A stretch of DNA of 64,000 bases, taken from NCBI RefSeq assembly GCF_900110465.1, contig NZ_FODV01000004.1, forward strand, positions 210,108 to 274,107, read 5' to 3'. The position numbers and the translations under genes are program-made. The notes under the pieces are model-generated. The model saw only the letters and a list, made by a program, of their open reading frames with translations. It was not told where the DNA came from and did not search any database. Within the stretch, counting starts at the first letter, position 1. Every line of letters starts with the position of its first letter. Shown here piece by piece: positions 28,323-37,199 of this stretch. The stretch is from Halogranum amylolyticum. GTDB taxonomy: Archaea > Halobacteriota > Halobacteria > Halobacteriales > Haloferacaceae.

Positions 28323-28376
28323 GAGGCGGACAGATCCGACCCAAACTCGATTTGGCGACGCCGAGTATCTCGACGT

Positions 28377-29726
28377 ATGAGCTCTCAGGAGACGGTCGAC
28401 GACGGCCAGCTCCCGCCCGGTCCCGACGGCGTCCCGCTCGTCGGCAACACCGTCGAGTTCGTCCGCGACGTCTTCGGCTTCTACGACACGCTCGCCGAGT
28501 ACGGCGACGTCGTGAGCTACCGCGTCGGCGGCCACGACTTCGTTACGCTGCTCCACCCGGACCAGATCGAGCAGGTGCTCGTCGACGACGCCGACTCCTA
28601 CGAGAAAGGCGACATCCTGCGGCAGTCGGGCGTCGACTTCCTCGAACACGGCGTGCTCCTCACCGAGGGCGAGGAGTGGCGCCGCCAGCGGACGGCGATG
28701 CAGCCGACGTTCTACCGCGAGCGCGTCGAGACGTACGGCGAGACGATGGCCGCCTACGCCGCCGCGACGGTCGACTCGTGGGACGACGGTCAGGTGGTCG
28801 ACCTCACCGACGAGTTCTCCGCGCTCGCGCTCTCCATCCTCGCGACGACGCTGTTCGGCGTCGACATCCGGGGCGACGAGAGCGCCATCCGCGACGCCGC
28901 CCACGCGGTCCAGGAGCGCAGCGACGCCGGGTCGATACAGTCGTTCCTCCCGGAGTGGCTGCCGACGCCGCGAAACCGGCGGTTCCGACGCGCCACCGAC
29001 GAGTTCGACCGGGTCGTCCGCGACCTGATCGCCGAGCGCCGGCGAGCGACGGAGGCGAGCGACGACCTGCTCTCGCTGCTTCTCGACGTCACCTACGAGG
29101 ACGGGACGGCGATGGACGAGCGGACGGTGCGCGACCAGCTGATGACGTTCCTCTTCGCCGGCCACGAGACCACGTCGCTGGCGCTGAGTTACGCCGTCTT
29201 CGCGCTCGCGCGGCATCCCGAGGTGGCCGCTCGACTGCGAGCGGAGATCGACGACGTCGTCGGCGACGGGCGGCCGACAGCCGCGGACGTCCGCCGACTC
29301 GACGACACGGAGCGAGTGCTGAAGGAGACGCTCCGACTGTACCCACCGGCCTACGTGCTGTTCCGCCAGCCGACGCGGGACGTGGTCCTCGGCGGCTACC
29401 GCGTCCCCGAGGGGACCCAACTCACGCTCCCGTCGTTCCGCCTCCACGCCGACCCGCGGTGGTACGACGACCCCGAGTCGTTCCGACCCGAACGGTGGAC
29501 CGACGAGATGGAAGCCGAGTTGCCCGACTACGCGTACTTCCCGTTCGGCGGCGGCCCGCGTCACTGCATCGGGATGCGCTTCGCCATACTCGAACTCCAC
29601 CTCGTGTTGGCGACGCTGGTGCAGTCGTGTGAGTTCGACCTCGTGAGCGACCCCGACCTCGAGTTCACGGCCGCGGCGACGCTCCAGCCGAAAGAGGCGC
29701 TCCGCGTGCGAGTGCGAAAGCGCTGA
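28377..29726 (+). CDS. Cytochrome P450 (copy 1)
   Basis: A 449-residue soluble P450. The proline-rich start LPPGPDGVPLVGNTVEF, the I-helix oxygen motif FAGHETTSLAL near residue 260, the EXXR motif in KETLRLYP and the heme loop FPFGGGPRHCIG with axial Cys397 are all present, so it should be a functional monooxygenase. There is no signal or membrane anchor. The upstream frame covers the divergent regulator as a shadow; the ATG at 28377 begins the family-like N-terminus. The substrate is unknown. Confidence 0.93.
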   Translation: MSSQETVDDGQLPPGPDGVPLVGNTVEFVRDVFGFYDTLAEYGDVVSYRVGGHDFVTLLHPDQIEQVLVDDADSYEKGDILRQSGVDFLEHGVLLTEGEEWRRQRTAMQPTFYRERVETYGETMAAYAAATVDSWDDGQVVDLTDEFSALALSILATTLFGVDIRGDESAIRDAAHAVQERSDAGSIQSFLPEWLPTPRNRRFRRATDEFDRVVRDLIAERRRATEASDDLLSLLLDVTYEDGTAMDERTVRDQLMTFLFAGHETTSLALSYAVFALARHPEVAARLRAEIDDVVGDGRPTAADVRRLDDTERVLKETLRLYPPAYVLFRQPTRDVVLGGYRVPEGTQLTLPSFRLHADPRWYDDPESFRPERWTDEMEAELPDYAYFPFGGGPRHCIGMRFAILELHLVLATLVQSCEFDLVSDPDLEFTAAATLQPKEALRVRVRKR

Positions 29727-29750
29727 GTCGGACGGGAGGACCGGCAGTGC

Positions 29751-30407
29751 TCACCGACCGAACGCCGCGTCGACGAGTGCTCGTTGTCCCTTCCGGAGGA
29801 GCGTCGACGCGGCGCTCTCGGAGCAGTCGAGCGTCTCGGCCACCTCGGTCAGCGACCCCTCGCGTGGCACTTCGTAGTATCCGACCTCGCGAGCGACGCG
29901 AACCGCTTCGAGCTGCCGCCGCGTGAGACGCCCCGCGAGCGACCCGGCGAGGTGGCGGTGCTCGCTCAGGCGACGGATCTCCACGCCGACATCGTCCGGG
30001 AAGTCCGCGACGACCGCCCGCAGATCCGCAGGGTCGCCGAGGACGGTCAGTCGGACGGTGCCGGCGTCGAGATAGACCACGGGCGGGACGACGACGACGT
30101 GGCGGTCCTCGAAGGTCTCCCAGAGCGCGACGTCGGCCGGCGTCGCCTCCAGTTCGGCGTAGACGTAGAACGTGTCGTCGTCGATGGCCGCGTACTCCAC
30201 CGAGCGCACCGGGTCGATAGCCTCGACGGTCTCGCGGACGACCCCCAGATCGCCGGTGACGACCGAGAGGAACGAGACGGCCCCGTCGGACCGGGCGTGC
30301 CACGCGACCATCTCCTCGCGCTCGACGGCGTCGTCGACGTCGGACCCCTTGGGTATCGGCAGCCGCATCGCGGGTGGAAGTCGAACTGTCACGTCGAGTG
30401 ACTTCAC
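29751..30407 (-). CDS. Bat-type HTH-10 transcriptional regulator (copy 2)
   Basis: A 218-residue paralogue of copy 1, alignable from VKSLDVTVRLP to the HTH (LTRRQLEAVRVAREVGYYEVP, AETLDCSESAASTLLRKGQ). The GTG at 30407 is the best start. It aligns with the first codon of copy 1, and a TATA box (TTTTTATAAA, minus strand) lies 26 bases upstream; the first ATG would delete 15 conserved residues. It is divergent from the second P450 gene. Confidence 0.87.
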   Translation of the reverse strand: MKSLDVTVRLPPAMRLPIPKGSDVDDAVEREEMVAWHARSDGAVSFLSVVTGDLGVVRETVEAIDPVRSVEYAAIDDDTFYVYAELEATPADVALWETFEDRHVVVVPPVVYLDAGTVRLTVLGDPADLRAVVADFPDDVGVEIRRLSEHRHLAGSLAGRLTRRQLEAVRVAREVGYYEVPREGSLTEVAETLDCSESAASTLLRKGQRALVDAAFGR

Positions 30408-30420
30408 GGCTACAGCCGTG
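30405..30420. promoter_or_regulatory. Perfect inverted repeat at the start of Bat copy 2
   Basis: CACGGCT-AC-AGCCGTG, a 7+7 perfect palindrome, lies between the TATA box (30429-30438) and the GTG start (30405-30407) of the regulator, overlapping the presumed transcription start. That is where a repressor would act, so autoregulation is plausible. It also looks a little like the hairpins of IS605-type ends, but the GGGCTTTCTC tail is absent. Confidence 0.4.
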
Positions 30421-30428
30421 GCAGCCTG

Positions 30429-30438
30429 TTTATAAAAA
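30429..30438 (-). promoter_or_regulatory. TATA box between Bat copy 2 and P450 copy 2
   Basis: TTTATAAAAA on the plus strand (TTTTTATAAA on minus). Its core is symmetrical, so it could serve both genes: it is 26 bases from the GTG at 30407 and about 55 bases before the P450 ATG at 30491. Confidence 0.55.
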
Positions 30439-30490
30439 GGTTCAGCAGTCCGTGGCAACCGCGAGGGGACGAGACGGTCAACTGAGTGAT

Positions 30491-31939
30491 ATGACGGACA
30501 CCGACTCGCTGACGGACGAGCGACCCCACAGGACGGCCGCGGAGGAGAGAGCGAGAGACGAGAGGGGGACAGACACGGCACGCGGCGAGGACGCATCCGA
30601 CCCGACCGTCGGGTTCGACGACGCACCGTCCCCGCCGAGAGACGACGGTCTTCCGCTTCTCGGTCACACGGTCGCGTGGTTCCGGGACGGGTTGGCGCTC
30701 GGCGACCGCCTCCAGCGACGCGGCGACGTCGTGGAGTACGACGCCGTCGGCCGGCAGTTCGTCGCCGTCTTCGACCCGGAACTCGTCGAGGAGGTGCTCG
30801 TGACGCGAGGCGACGAGTTCCAGAAGGGCGAGTTCGAGACCGAGTTCGCCTCCCTGCTCGCACCGAACGGACTCGTCACCGTCGAGGACGACGAGTGGCG
30901 CCGCCAGCGTCGGCTGCTCCAACCGGCTTTCACACCCGGACGGATCGAGCAGTTCGCCGAGACGATGGTCGACGACGCGGCCGCCCTCGCCGACGACTGG
31001 GCGGACGGGTCCGTCGTCCCACTACGAGAGGCGCTCTCGTCGTACTCGCTTTCGGTCCTCGCCCGGACGCTGCTCGCGATCGACCTCGACGCCGAGCGCG
31101 GCGCGGTCGTCCGGGAGGCAGCCGAGGCGATCGCCGAGGTGACGACCGGCGTCTCGTCGCTCGCTCCCGAGTGGCTCCCGACGCCGGCGACGCGGCGGTA
31201 CGACCGGGCGATGGCCGGCCTCGACGACCTCGTCGCAGCGCTGATCGCGGAGCGACGAGAGACGACCGGCGAACACGACGACCTGCTCGCGACCCTGCTC
31301 GACGCGACGTACCCCGACGGGTCGACGATGGACGCAGAGACGGTGCGCGACCAACTCGTCACTTTCCTCTTCGCCGGCCACGAGACGAGCTCGACGGCGC
31401 TCACCTACGCCTGCTGGCTCCTCGCTGGCCACCCCGAGGTCCGCGAACGACTCGACGCGGAACTGACGACCGTCCTCGGCGACCGCGACCCGACGGTCGC
31501 GGATCTGTCGGCGCTTCAGTACACGGAGCAGGTCGTCGAGGAAACGCTCCGACTCTATCCGCCGGTGTTCACCCTCTATCGGCAACCGGTCGCGGACACG
31601 ACGCTCGGCGGATACGCGACATCGGCGGACACGACGATACAGTTGGCGACCTACCACATCCAGCGCGACGGCCGGTGGTGGGACGCGCCCGAGGAGTTCC
31701 GGCCCGAGCGGTTCGACGACGACGACCCCGATCGCCCCGACTACGCCGCCTTCCCGTTCGGTGGCGGCCCCCGTCACTGCATCGGGATGCGCTTCGCGAC
31801 GATGGAGTTGAAACTCGCCTTGACGACGCTCGCTCGGCGGGTGCGCTTCGAGCGCGTCGAACCCATCGACCCCTCGCCGCGGGTCGTGCTCGATCCCGGC
31901 GAGACTCCGATGCGAGTGTGGAGACGGGAGTCGGCGTGA
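30491..31939 (+). CDS. Cytochrome P450 (copy 2)
   Basis: A 482-residue P450 clearly paralogous to copy 1, with a longer, polar, charged N-terminal extension (about 45 residues). I-helix FAGHETSSTAL, EXXR in EETLRLYPP, heme loop FPFGGGPRHCIG with Cys430. The ATG at 30491 was chosen; frame upstream overlaps the divergent regulator's promoter. Paired with Bat copy 2 as copy 1 is with its regulator. Confidence 0.93.
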   Translation: MTDTDSLTDERPHRTAAEERARDERGTDTARGEDASDPTVGFDDAPSPPRDDGLPLLGHTVAWFRDGLALGDRLQRRGDVVEYDAVGRQFVAVFDPELVEEVLVTRGDEFQKGEFETEFASLLAPNGLVTVEDDEWRRQRRLLQPAFTPGRIEQFAETMVDDAAALADDWADGSVVPLREALSSYSLSVLARTLLAIDLDAERGAVVREAAEAIAEVTTGVSSLAPEWLPTPATRRYDRAMAGLDDLVAALIAERRETTGEHDDLLATLLDATYPDGSTMDAETVRDQLVTFLFAGHETSSTALTYACWLLAGHPEVRERLDAELTTVLGDRDPTVADLSALQYTEQVVEETLRLYPPVFTLYRQPVADTTLGGYATSADTTIQLATYHIQRDGRWWDAPEEFRPERFDDDDPDRPDYAAFPFGGGPRHCIGMRFATMELKLALTTLARRVRFERVEPIDPSPRVVLDPGETPMRVWRRESA

Positions 31940-32003
31940 ACCGTCTCCTCGCTCGGTCACCGACCGTCCGGCGATGGGGAGAGTGACGTTGTCGACGGCG
32001 GCG

Positions 32004-32264
32004 TCAGAACCTGTCCGCCCGCGACGCCGCGGTCCACGCGTCGGTCGGCGTACCGTCGGGGACGCGCTGGACCGACCGCCCCTGCAACGCTTCGATCCGA
32101 CTCGCGAACGTCCACTTCCGGCCCTGCCACGTCTCCTCGTCCTCTCCGTCGGCCGCCGCCGCGGCCTCCTGGTCGCGCATGTGCGCCCCGATAGCGGCGA
32201 TGATGGCCGCGGCTTCGTCGGGGTTGGCGTTCTCCGGGATGTCGAGTTTGTCGACGAGACTCAT
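32004..32264 (-). CDS. pccX: Acyl-CoA carboxylase small subunit PccX
   Basis: An 86-residue protein: an N-terminal helix [17 protein letters not shown], an acidic Ala-rich linker and a C-terminal W-x-x-ASR type end ([15 protein letters not shown]). This fits the epsilon-like small subunit PccX that I recall from the propionyl-CoA carboxylase of Haloferax mediterranei. It overlaps pccB by one base (TGATG), so the two are translationally coupled. The biotin subunit gene lies 4.4 kb further on. Confidence 0.85.
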   Translation of the reverse strand: MSLVDKLDIPENANPDEAAAIIAAIGAHMRDQEAAAAADGEDEETWQGRKWTFASRIEALQGRSVQRVPDGTPTDAWTAASRADRF

Positions 32265-33808
32265 CAGATGGGGATGTTACCGTGTTTCTTCTCCGGGAGG
32301 TCGCCGCGCTTGGATTTGAGCATCTTCAGGTCCGCGATGAGGCGCGCGCGGGTCTCCGGCGGTTCGATGACGTCGTCGAGGAAGCCGCGGTCCGCAGCGG
32401 TGTAAGGGTTGGCGAACTCCTCGCGGTACTCCTCGATCAGTTCGTCGCGGCGAGCGTCGGGGTCGTCCGCGGCCTCCAACTCTTTCGAGTAGAGGACGTT
32501 GACCGCACCCTGCGGACCCATGACGGCGATCTCCGCGGTCGGCCACGCGTAGTTGACGTCCGCACCGAGATGCTTCGACGCCATGACGTCGTACGCGCCG
32601 CCGTACGCCTTCCGCGTGATGACGGTCATCAGCGGCACCTGCGCCTCGGAGTAGGCGTAGAGCAGTTTCGCGCCGTGACGGATGATACCGTTGTGCTCCT
32701 GGTCCGTGCCGGGGAGGAACCCGGGGACGTCGACGAACGTCAGGATCGGGACGTTGAACGCGTCACAGCAGCGGACGAACCGTGCGGCCTTCTCGGAGGC
32801 TTCGATGTCGAGCGTCCCGGCGTTGACGCGCGGCTGGTTGGCGACGATGCCGACCGAGTGGCCGTCGAGGCGGGCGAAGCCGACGACGATGTTCTTCGCG
32901 AAGTCCTCGTGGACCTCGAAGAACGACCCCTCGTCGGCGACGTGGTCGACGACGTTGGTGATGTCGTACGGTTTCCGCGGTTGGTCCGGGACGATGGTGT
33001 TCAGCTCTTCGTCGGCGCGTTCGGGGTCGTCCCACGGGTCGACCCGCGGCGGGTCCTCGACGTTGTTCTGCGGGAGATACGAGAGGAGCAAGGCGATGTT
33101 GTCGAGCGCCTCCTCCTCGGAGTCGACGGCGAAGTGCGCCACCCCGGAGGTCGAACTGTGCGTCTTCGCGCCGCCGAGTTCGTCGAACGTCACCTCCTCG
33201 CCCGTGACCGTCTTGATGACGTCCGGACCGGTGATGAACATGTGGCTCGTGTCCTTCACCATGAAGGTGAAGTCGGTGAGACCCGGCGAGTAGACCGCCC
33301 CACCCGCACACGGTCCCATGATGGCCGAGATCTGCGGGATGACCCCGCTCGCTTCGGTGTTGCGGCGGAAGATCTCGCCGAACCCGCCGAGAGCCTTGAC
33401 GCCCTCTTGGATCCGCGCGCCGGCGGAGTCGTTGAGGCCGACGACGGGCGCGCCGACCTCCATCGCCTTGTCCATCACCTTGCAGATCTTCTCGGCGAAC
33501 ACTTCGCCGAGCGAGCCGCCGAAGACGGTGAAGTCGTGAGCGAAGACGAAGACGGTCCGCCCGTTGACTTCGCCGTAGCCGGTGACGACGCCGTCGCCGT
33601 ACAGCTGTTTCTCCTCCATCCCGAACGAGTGGGTCCGGTGGGTACGGAACTGGTCGAACTCCTGGAACGTTCCGTCGTCGAGGAAGTAGTCGATGCGTTC
33701 GCGAGCCGTCATCTTCCCCTTGTCGTGTTGGGACTCGATGCGGTCTTCGCCTCCGCCGAGCTGCGCTTCCTCGCGCTTCTCGCGGAGTTCCTCGATGCGG
33801 TCGTCCAT
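32264..33808 (-). CDS. pccB: Propionyl-CoA carboxylase, carboxyltransferase subunit
   Basis: A 514-residue carboxyltransferase (AccA/AccD-fused type) that moves the carboxyl group from biotin to propionyl-CoA or acetyl-CoA. Motifs: [44 protein letters not shown] (oxyanion/acyl-CoA), [36 protein letters not shown] and AYGGAYDVM. The ATG at 33808 gives the standard N-terminus; upstream codons are non-coding. It would turn propionyl-CoA made by the methylaspartate cycle into methylmalonyl-CoA. Confidence 0.94.
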   Translation of the reverse strand: MDDRIEELREKREEAQLGGGEDRIESQHDKGKMTARERIDYFLDDGTFQEFDQFRTHRTHSFGMEEKQLYGDGVVTGYGEVNGRTVFVFAHDFTVFGGSLGEVFAEKICKVMDKAMEVGAPVVGLNDSAGARIQEGVKALGGFGEIFRRNTEASGVIPQISAIMGPCAGGAVYSPGLTDFTFMVKDTSHMFITGPDVIKTVTGEEVTFDELGGAKTHSSTSGVAHFAVDSEEEALDNIALLLSYLPQNNVEDPPRVDPWDDPERADEELNTIVPDQPRKPYDITNVVDHVADEGSFFEVHEDFAKNIVVGFARLDGHSVGIVANQPRVNAGTLDIEASEKAARFVRCCDAFNVPILTFVDVPGFLPGTDQEHNGIIRHGAKLLYAYSEAQVPLMTVITRKAYGGAYDVMASKHLGADVNYAWPTAEIAVMGPQGAVNVLYSKELEAADDPDARRDELIEEYREEFANPYTAADRGFLDDVIEPPETRARLIADLKMLKSKRGDLPEKKHGNIPI

Positions 33809-33901
33809 AGTCACGCGAGACCACCTGTGCTCATTGGGTCCAATGTCACAGAGATACGGCAAAAGAATTCCGCAACCCGACAAAACGACCACCACAGATT
33901 A

Positions 33902-34849
33902 TCAAGCCACTGCCGCCCCCGGTCCGAGCGTCACGAGCGCCGCACCGACGACGACGGCGACCGCTCCCGCGACGACGCCTCTCGTGACGGTCTCGAGATC
34001 CGAGAGCAGGAAGTACGAGAACACGGTGGTGAAGAGCGGCGCCGTCGCCGCAAGCGGGTCGACGATGGCGACGTCACCCTCGGGCAGCGAGAACGCCGCG
34101 AACAGCGACAGCAGGGCGACGGCCGTGAGCAGACCACTCCCGGCGAAGTAGAGGTAGCTCCGGCGGGGCGACCCGAAGACCGCATCGCGGTGGCGAGTGA
34201 GAGCGTACGCCGCGAGCGCGACGAGCGCCGCCGTCTCGTTCAGCGTCACGGCCTCCAGCGCGGTCGTCGGCGACGTCGTCAGTCCGAACCGACGGAGGAC
34301 GTTGCCGGCGGCGAAGAACGCCGCCGCGCCGAGCGGGAAGAGCAGGTCTCGCGGCTTCCAGCCGCCGAGGTCACCGCCTTTCGCGACCGTGAGGAGGACG
34401 AGACCGACGACGAGGACGACGATGCCGAGCACGGTGGTCGGCGTCACGCGTTCGCCGAGGAAGCCGACGGCCAACGCGGTTGCAAACAGCGGGCGGGCGC
34501 TGATGACCGCGCTGTTGACACTCGCGCCGACCCGATCGACGCCGTTGAAGACGGCGATGCGGCCGAGTGCCGTGCCGACTGCGCCCGCGACGACGAAGAC
34601 GCCGAGCGTCGTGGGAGACAGCGCGGTGAAGAGATCCAGCCCCTGCCGCGCGAGGAGCAACAGCCAGTAGAGCGCCGAGTCCACGACGACCACGACGAGC
34701 GCGGCCTGCACCGCGTCGCCGCCGGCCGACATCCCGCGCTTCGAGAGCACGGGCGAGAACCCCCAGAGGAGTGCTGGCACCAGCGCGAGCAGGTAGACCG
34801 CCGGCGAGGCAGAGAACGCGCCGTCGACGCCGGCGAGCAGTCCATCCAT
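33902..34849 (-). CDS. EamA/DMT family transporter
   Basis: A 315-residue membrane protein with about ten hydrophobic segments arranged as two EamA repeats (first LVPALLWGFSPVLSKRGM, second LLFPLGAAAFFAAGNVLRRFGL). These export metabolites or take up nucleotide sugars and other small molecules; the substrate is not predictable. The start is the ATG at 34849, which begins MDGLLAG. It is divergent from the coiled-coil protein gene. Confidence 0.9.
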   Translation of the reverse strand: MDGLLAGVDGAFSASPAVYLLALVPALLWGFSPVLSKRGMSAGGDAVQAALVVVVVDSALYWLLLLARQGLDLFTALSPTTLGVFVVAGAVGTALGRIAVFNGVDRVGASVNSAVISARPLFATALAVGFLGERVTPTTVLGIVVLVVGLVLLTVAKGGDLGGWKPRDLLFPLGAAAFFAAGNVLRRFGLTTSPTTALEAVTLNETAALVALAAYALTRHRDAVFGSPRRSYLYFAGSGLLTAVALLSLFAAFSLPEGDVAIVDPLAATAPLFTTVFSYFLLSDLETVTRGVVAGAVAVVVGAALVTLGPGAAVA

Positions 34850-34960
34850 GTGCTCGCTTGGGACGCGGTCGAGAAAGGCCGACCGGACAGCACCGGGGAT
34901 TGCCGCCTTCTGCGTGCCGCGGCCACGTCGTTTACTCGGGAGGCGACCCAACCGTCGACC

Positions 34961-35551
34961 ATGTCGGAGCGCAACCTGCCGCCGCTGCTCGCGATGAGCG
35001 ACGAACTCGACCGTCTCGAACGGAAAGCGGACGCCGACGTCCGCGCAGAACTCGACGAGGTCCGGACGCGACTCGACGAGTACGCGTCGCGCGAGCGAGG
35101 CGACGAGCGACGGGAGGACGGCCGCGACTCGCTGCTCGACGACGTCGACAACACGCTTCTCCGTCTCAGGGAGCGTCTCTCGGGCGACGCAGACCGACAG
35201 GCCGAGGCACTGCAGAACCGCGTCCGACAGTTCCGCGACTCGCGTGCCGGCAGTAGCGACACGCTGTCGCTCGCGGAACCGCGGCTGGAGTCGGGAGGGA
35301 CCGTCGTCGACGTTGGCGACCACGGCGGCCGACAGGTCGACCTCGTGACCACGCTCGTCAACGCCGGAGAGGCGGGCGACGGCGTGGTCCGCGTCGGGTT
35401 CTACGGCGACGACGGGACGCTCGACCGTCGGGTCGACCTCCACGAGTCGGCCGTCGATGCGGGCGAGCGACGCGACGTCACGGCGACGGTCATCGTCCCC
35501 GACGGTGCGACCCACTACGACGTCAGCGTCGTCGACGCCCGGAGCGTCTGA
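34961..35551 (+). CDS. Hypothetical coiled-coil and beta-domain protein
   Basis: A 196-residue soluble, very acidic protein not recognised by me. The first 105 residues are heptad-rich helices full of Arg/Glu/Asp (LDRLERKADADVRAELDEV...), predicting a coiled coil. The last 80 residues alternate like a beta-sandwich ([39 protein letters not shown]), similar in style to CARDB-like extracellular domains, but there is no signal peptide. The ATG at 34961 follows a 111-base divergent gap. Confidence 0.75.
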   Translation: MSERNLPPLLAMSDELDRLERKADADVRAELDEVRTRLDEYASRERGDERREDGRDSLLDDVDNTLLRLRERLSGDADRQAEALQNRVRQFRDSRAGSSDTLSLAEPRLESGGTVVDVGDHGGRQVDLVTTLVNAGEAGDGVVRVGFYGDDGTLDRRVDLHESAVDAGERRDVTATVIVPDGATHYDVSVVDARSV

Positions 35552-35593
35552 AAAGCGAGAGCAGTTCAGTTCCTCGACTCACCGAGCGACTGC

Positions 35594-37036
35594 TCAGACG
35601 ACCGACCGCGACCCGCGTAGACCGACGAACGCGCCGACGGTCAGCACGACCGTCATCACGACCGTGAGCCAGAAGCTCGAGACGGGGATCAGACTGGCGG
35701 CAATCCCGCCGAGTCCGAGACTCGACAGGAGCGTGAAGACGAGGAAGAAGGGGATGGCGACGCCGACCGCGAGGAGCCACGGCGTACTCAGCGTGTTCGC
35801 GAGACTCCCGGACCCTCTCCGGAACTCGTCGACGGCGTCGACGCCGAGCACCCAGCCGACGAACAGCAGGAACACGATGAGACCGATCGTCAGAAGCGAG
35901 TCGACGAGCGGGCCGGCGACGAAGCCGAAGAGGGCGGGCCGGAGGGCGTTGACACTGCCGGTCACGACGACGAGCCCGGCGACGCCGCCGACCGCGACGG
36001 GACGCGAGAACTCGAACTCGTCGACGAGGAAGGAGACGGGGATCTCCAACATCGAGATCGACGAGGAGAGCGCCGCGAGCGTCACGACGCCGAAGAAGGC
36101 CGTGGCGATGAGCGTCCCCGCCGGGAGGCGGGCGAACGCGCCGGCGATGCTGACGAACAGCGCGCCGGGACCGCTGCTGCCGGCCTCACCCGTCACGGAG
36201 AACAGGAGCGGGAAGACGACGAGTCCGGCGAGGACGCCGACGAACGTGTTGAGGACGGCGATGGTCGTCGCGTCGAACGGGAGCGAGCGATCGTCGCCGA
36301 TGTAGGAGGCGTAGGTGACCATCGTCCCCGCCCCGAGCGAGAGGGTGAACAGTGCCTGTCCCGCCGCGGGACCGAGCACGTCGAAGAAGTTCGCCCGCAA
36401 CGTCGCGAGGTCGAAACTGAGGTAGAACTCGTAGCCGGCGGCGGCGTTCGGCTGTTGGGAGGCCCAGACGGCGAGCCCGACGAGCAGCAGGAGGATGGCC
36501 GGCATCATCACCTTCGTCCCGATCTCGATCCCTCTGCGGATACCCGCGAAGACGATGAGCGCCGTCAGGACGAGGAAGGCGACGTGGTAGAGCACGGCGT
36601 CGGTGGTGAAGGCGATCCCGTCGTAGTAGGAGCCGGGGTCGGCGAAGTACGGCGCGGGTCCTGCCGTCCCGAGTGCGACGAGGCTCTCGACGAAGTAGCG
36701 GAGGATCCATCCGCCGACGACGCTGTAGAACGACAGCAGCGCGACGCCGGTGAGGACGCTGAGCATCCCGACGAGCCCCCACGTCCGCGATCCCGAGAGT
36801 TCGCGAAGCGCGCCGACCGGGTTGCGCCCGGAGCGACGGCCGATGACGAACTCGCCGAGGATGCCGGGCACCCCGACGAGGACGACGATCGCGAGATAGA
36901 CGAGGAGGAAGGCGCTCCCCCCGTTCTCTGCTGTGACCCACGGGAACCGCCAGATGTTCCCGAGGCCGACGGCACTTCCGACGGCGGCGAGGATGAACCC
37001 CATCCTCGTCGCCCACGTTTCTCGTGTCATTGTCAT
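35594..37036 (-). CDS. Sodium-dependent neurotransmitter:sodium symporter family transporter (1)
   Basis: A 480-residue SNF/NSS family protein (LeuT fold) with about 12 membrane segments. The family signature GSAVGLGNIWRFPW near residues 17-30 includes sodium-binding backbone positions. Bacterial/archaeal members transport amino acids or similar substrates with sodium. ATG codons at 37036 and 37030 are both possible starts. A 443-residue paralogue lies directly upstream on the same strand. Confidence 0.92.
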   Translation of the reverse strand: MTMTRETWATRMGFILAAVGSAVGLGNIWRFPWVTAENGGSAFLLVYLAIVVLVGVPGILGEFVIGRRSGRNPVGALRELSGSRTWGLVGMLSVLTGVALLSFYSVVGGWILRYFVESLVALGTAGPAPYFADPGSYYDGIAFTTDAVLYHVAFLVLTALIVFAGIRRGIEIGTKVMMPAILLLLVGLAVWASQQPNAAAGYEFYLSFDLATLRANFFDVLGPAAGQALFTLSLGAGTMVTYASYIGDDRSLPFDATTIAVLNTFVGVLAGLVVFPLLFSVTGEAGSSGPGALFVSIAGAFARLPAGTLIATAFFGVVTLAALSSSISMLEIPVSFLVDEFEFSRPVAVGGVAGLVVVTGSVNALRPALFGFVAGPLVDSLLTIGLIVFLLFVGWVLGVDAVDEFRRGSGSLANTLSTPWLLAVGVAIPFFLVFTLLSSLGLGGIAASLIPVSSFWLTVVMTVVLTVGAFVGLRGSRSVV

Positions 37037-37199
37037 GCATTGGCCTACTATGGTTGAAGTGCGTTTCGAGTCGCAGAACCGTCAATCGGGCATGATAACG
37101 GTTTTCCGACGCCGAGCGGGCGGCTGCACGAACCGATGGCCGGTAAAAATCGGAGGTCGGTGACGATTCGTAACCCGACGGTCGTCGGGGGGATCGCGT

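Noticed and set aside
32282..35551. A 1089-codon open frame on the plus strand
   Set aside because: It runs antisense over pccB and the EamA gene and has an Arg/Asp/Glu-only composition typical of GC-rich shadow frames. Only its last 196 codons (from 34961) form a plausible protein.
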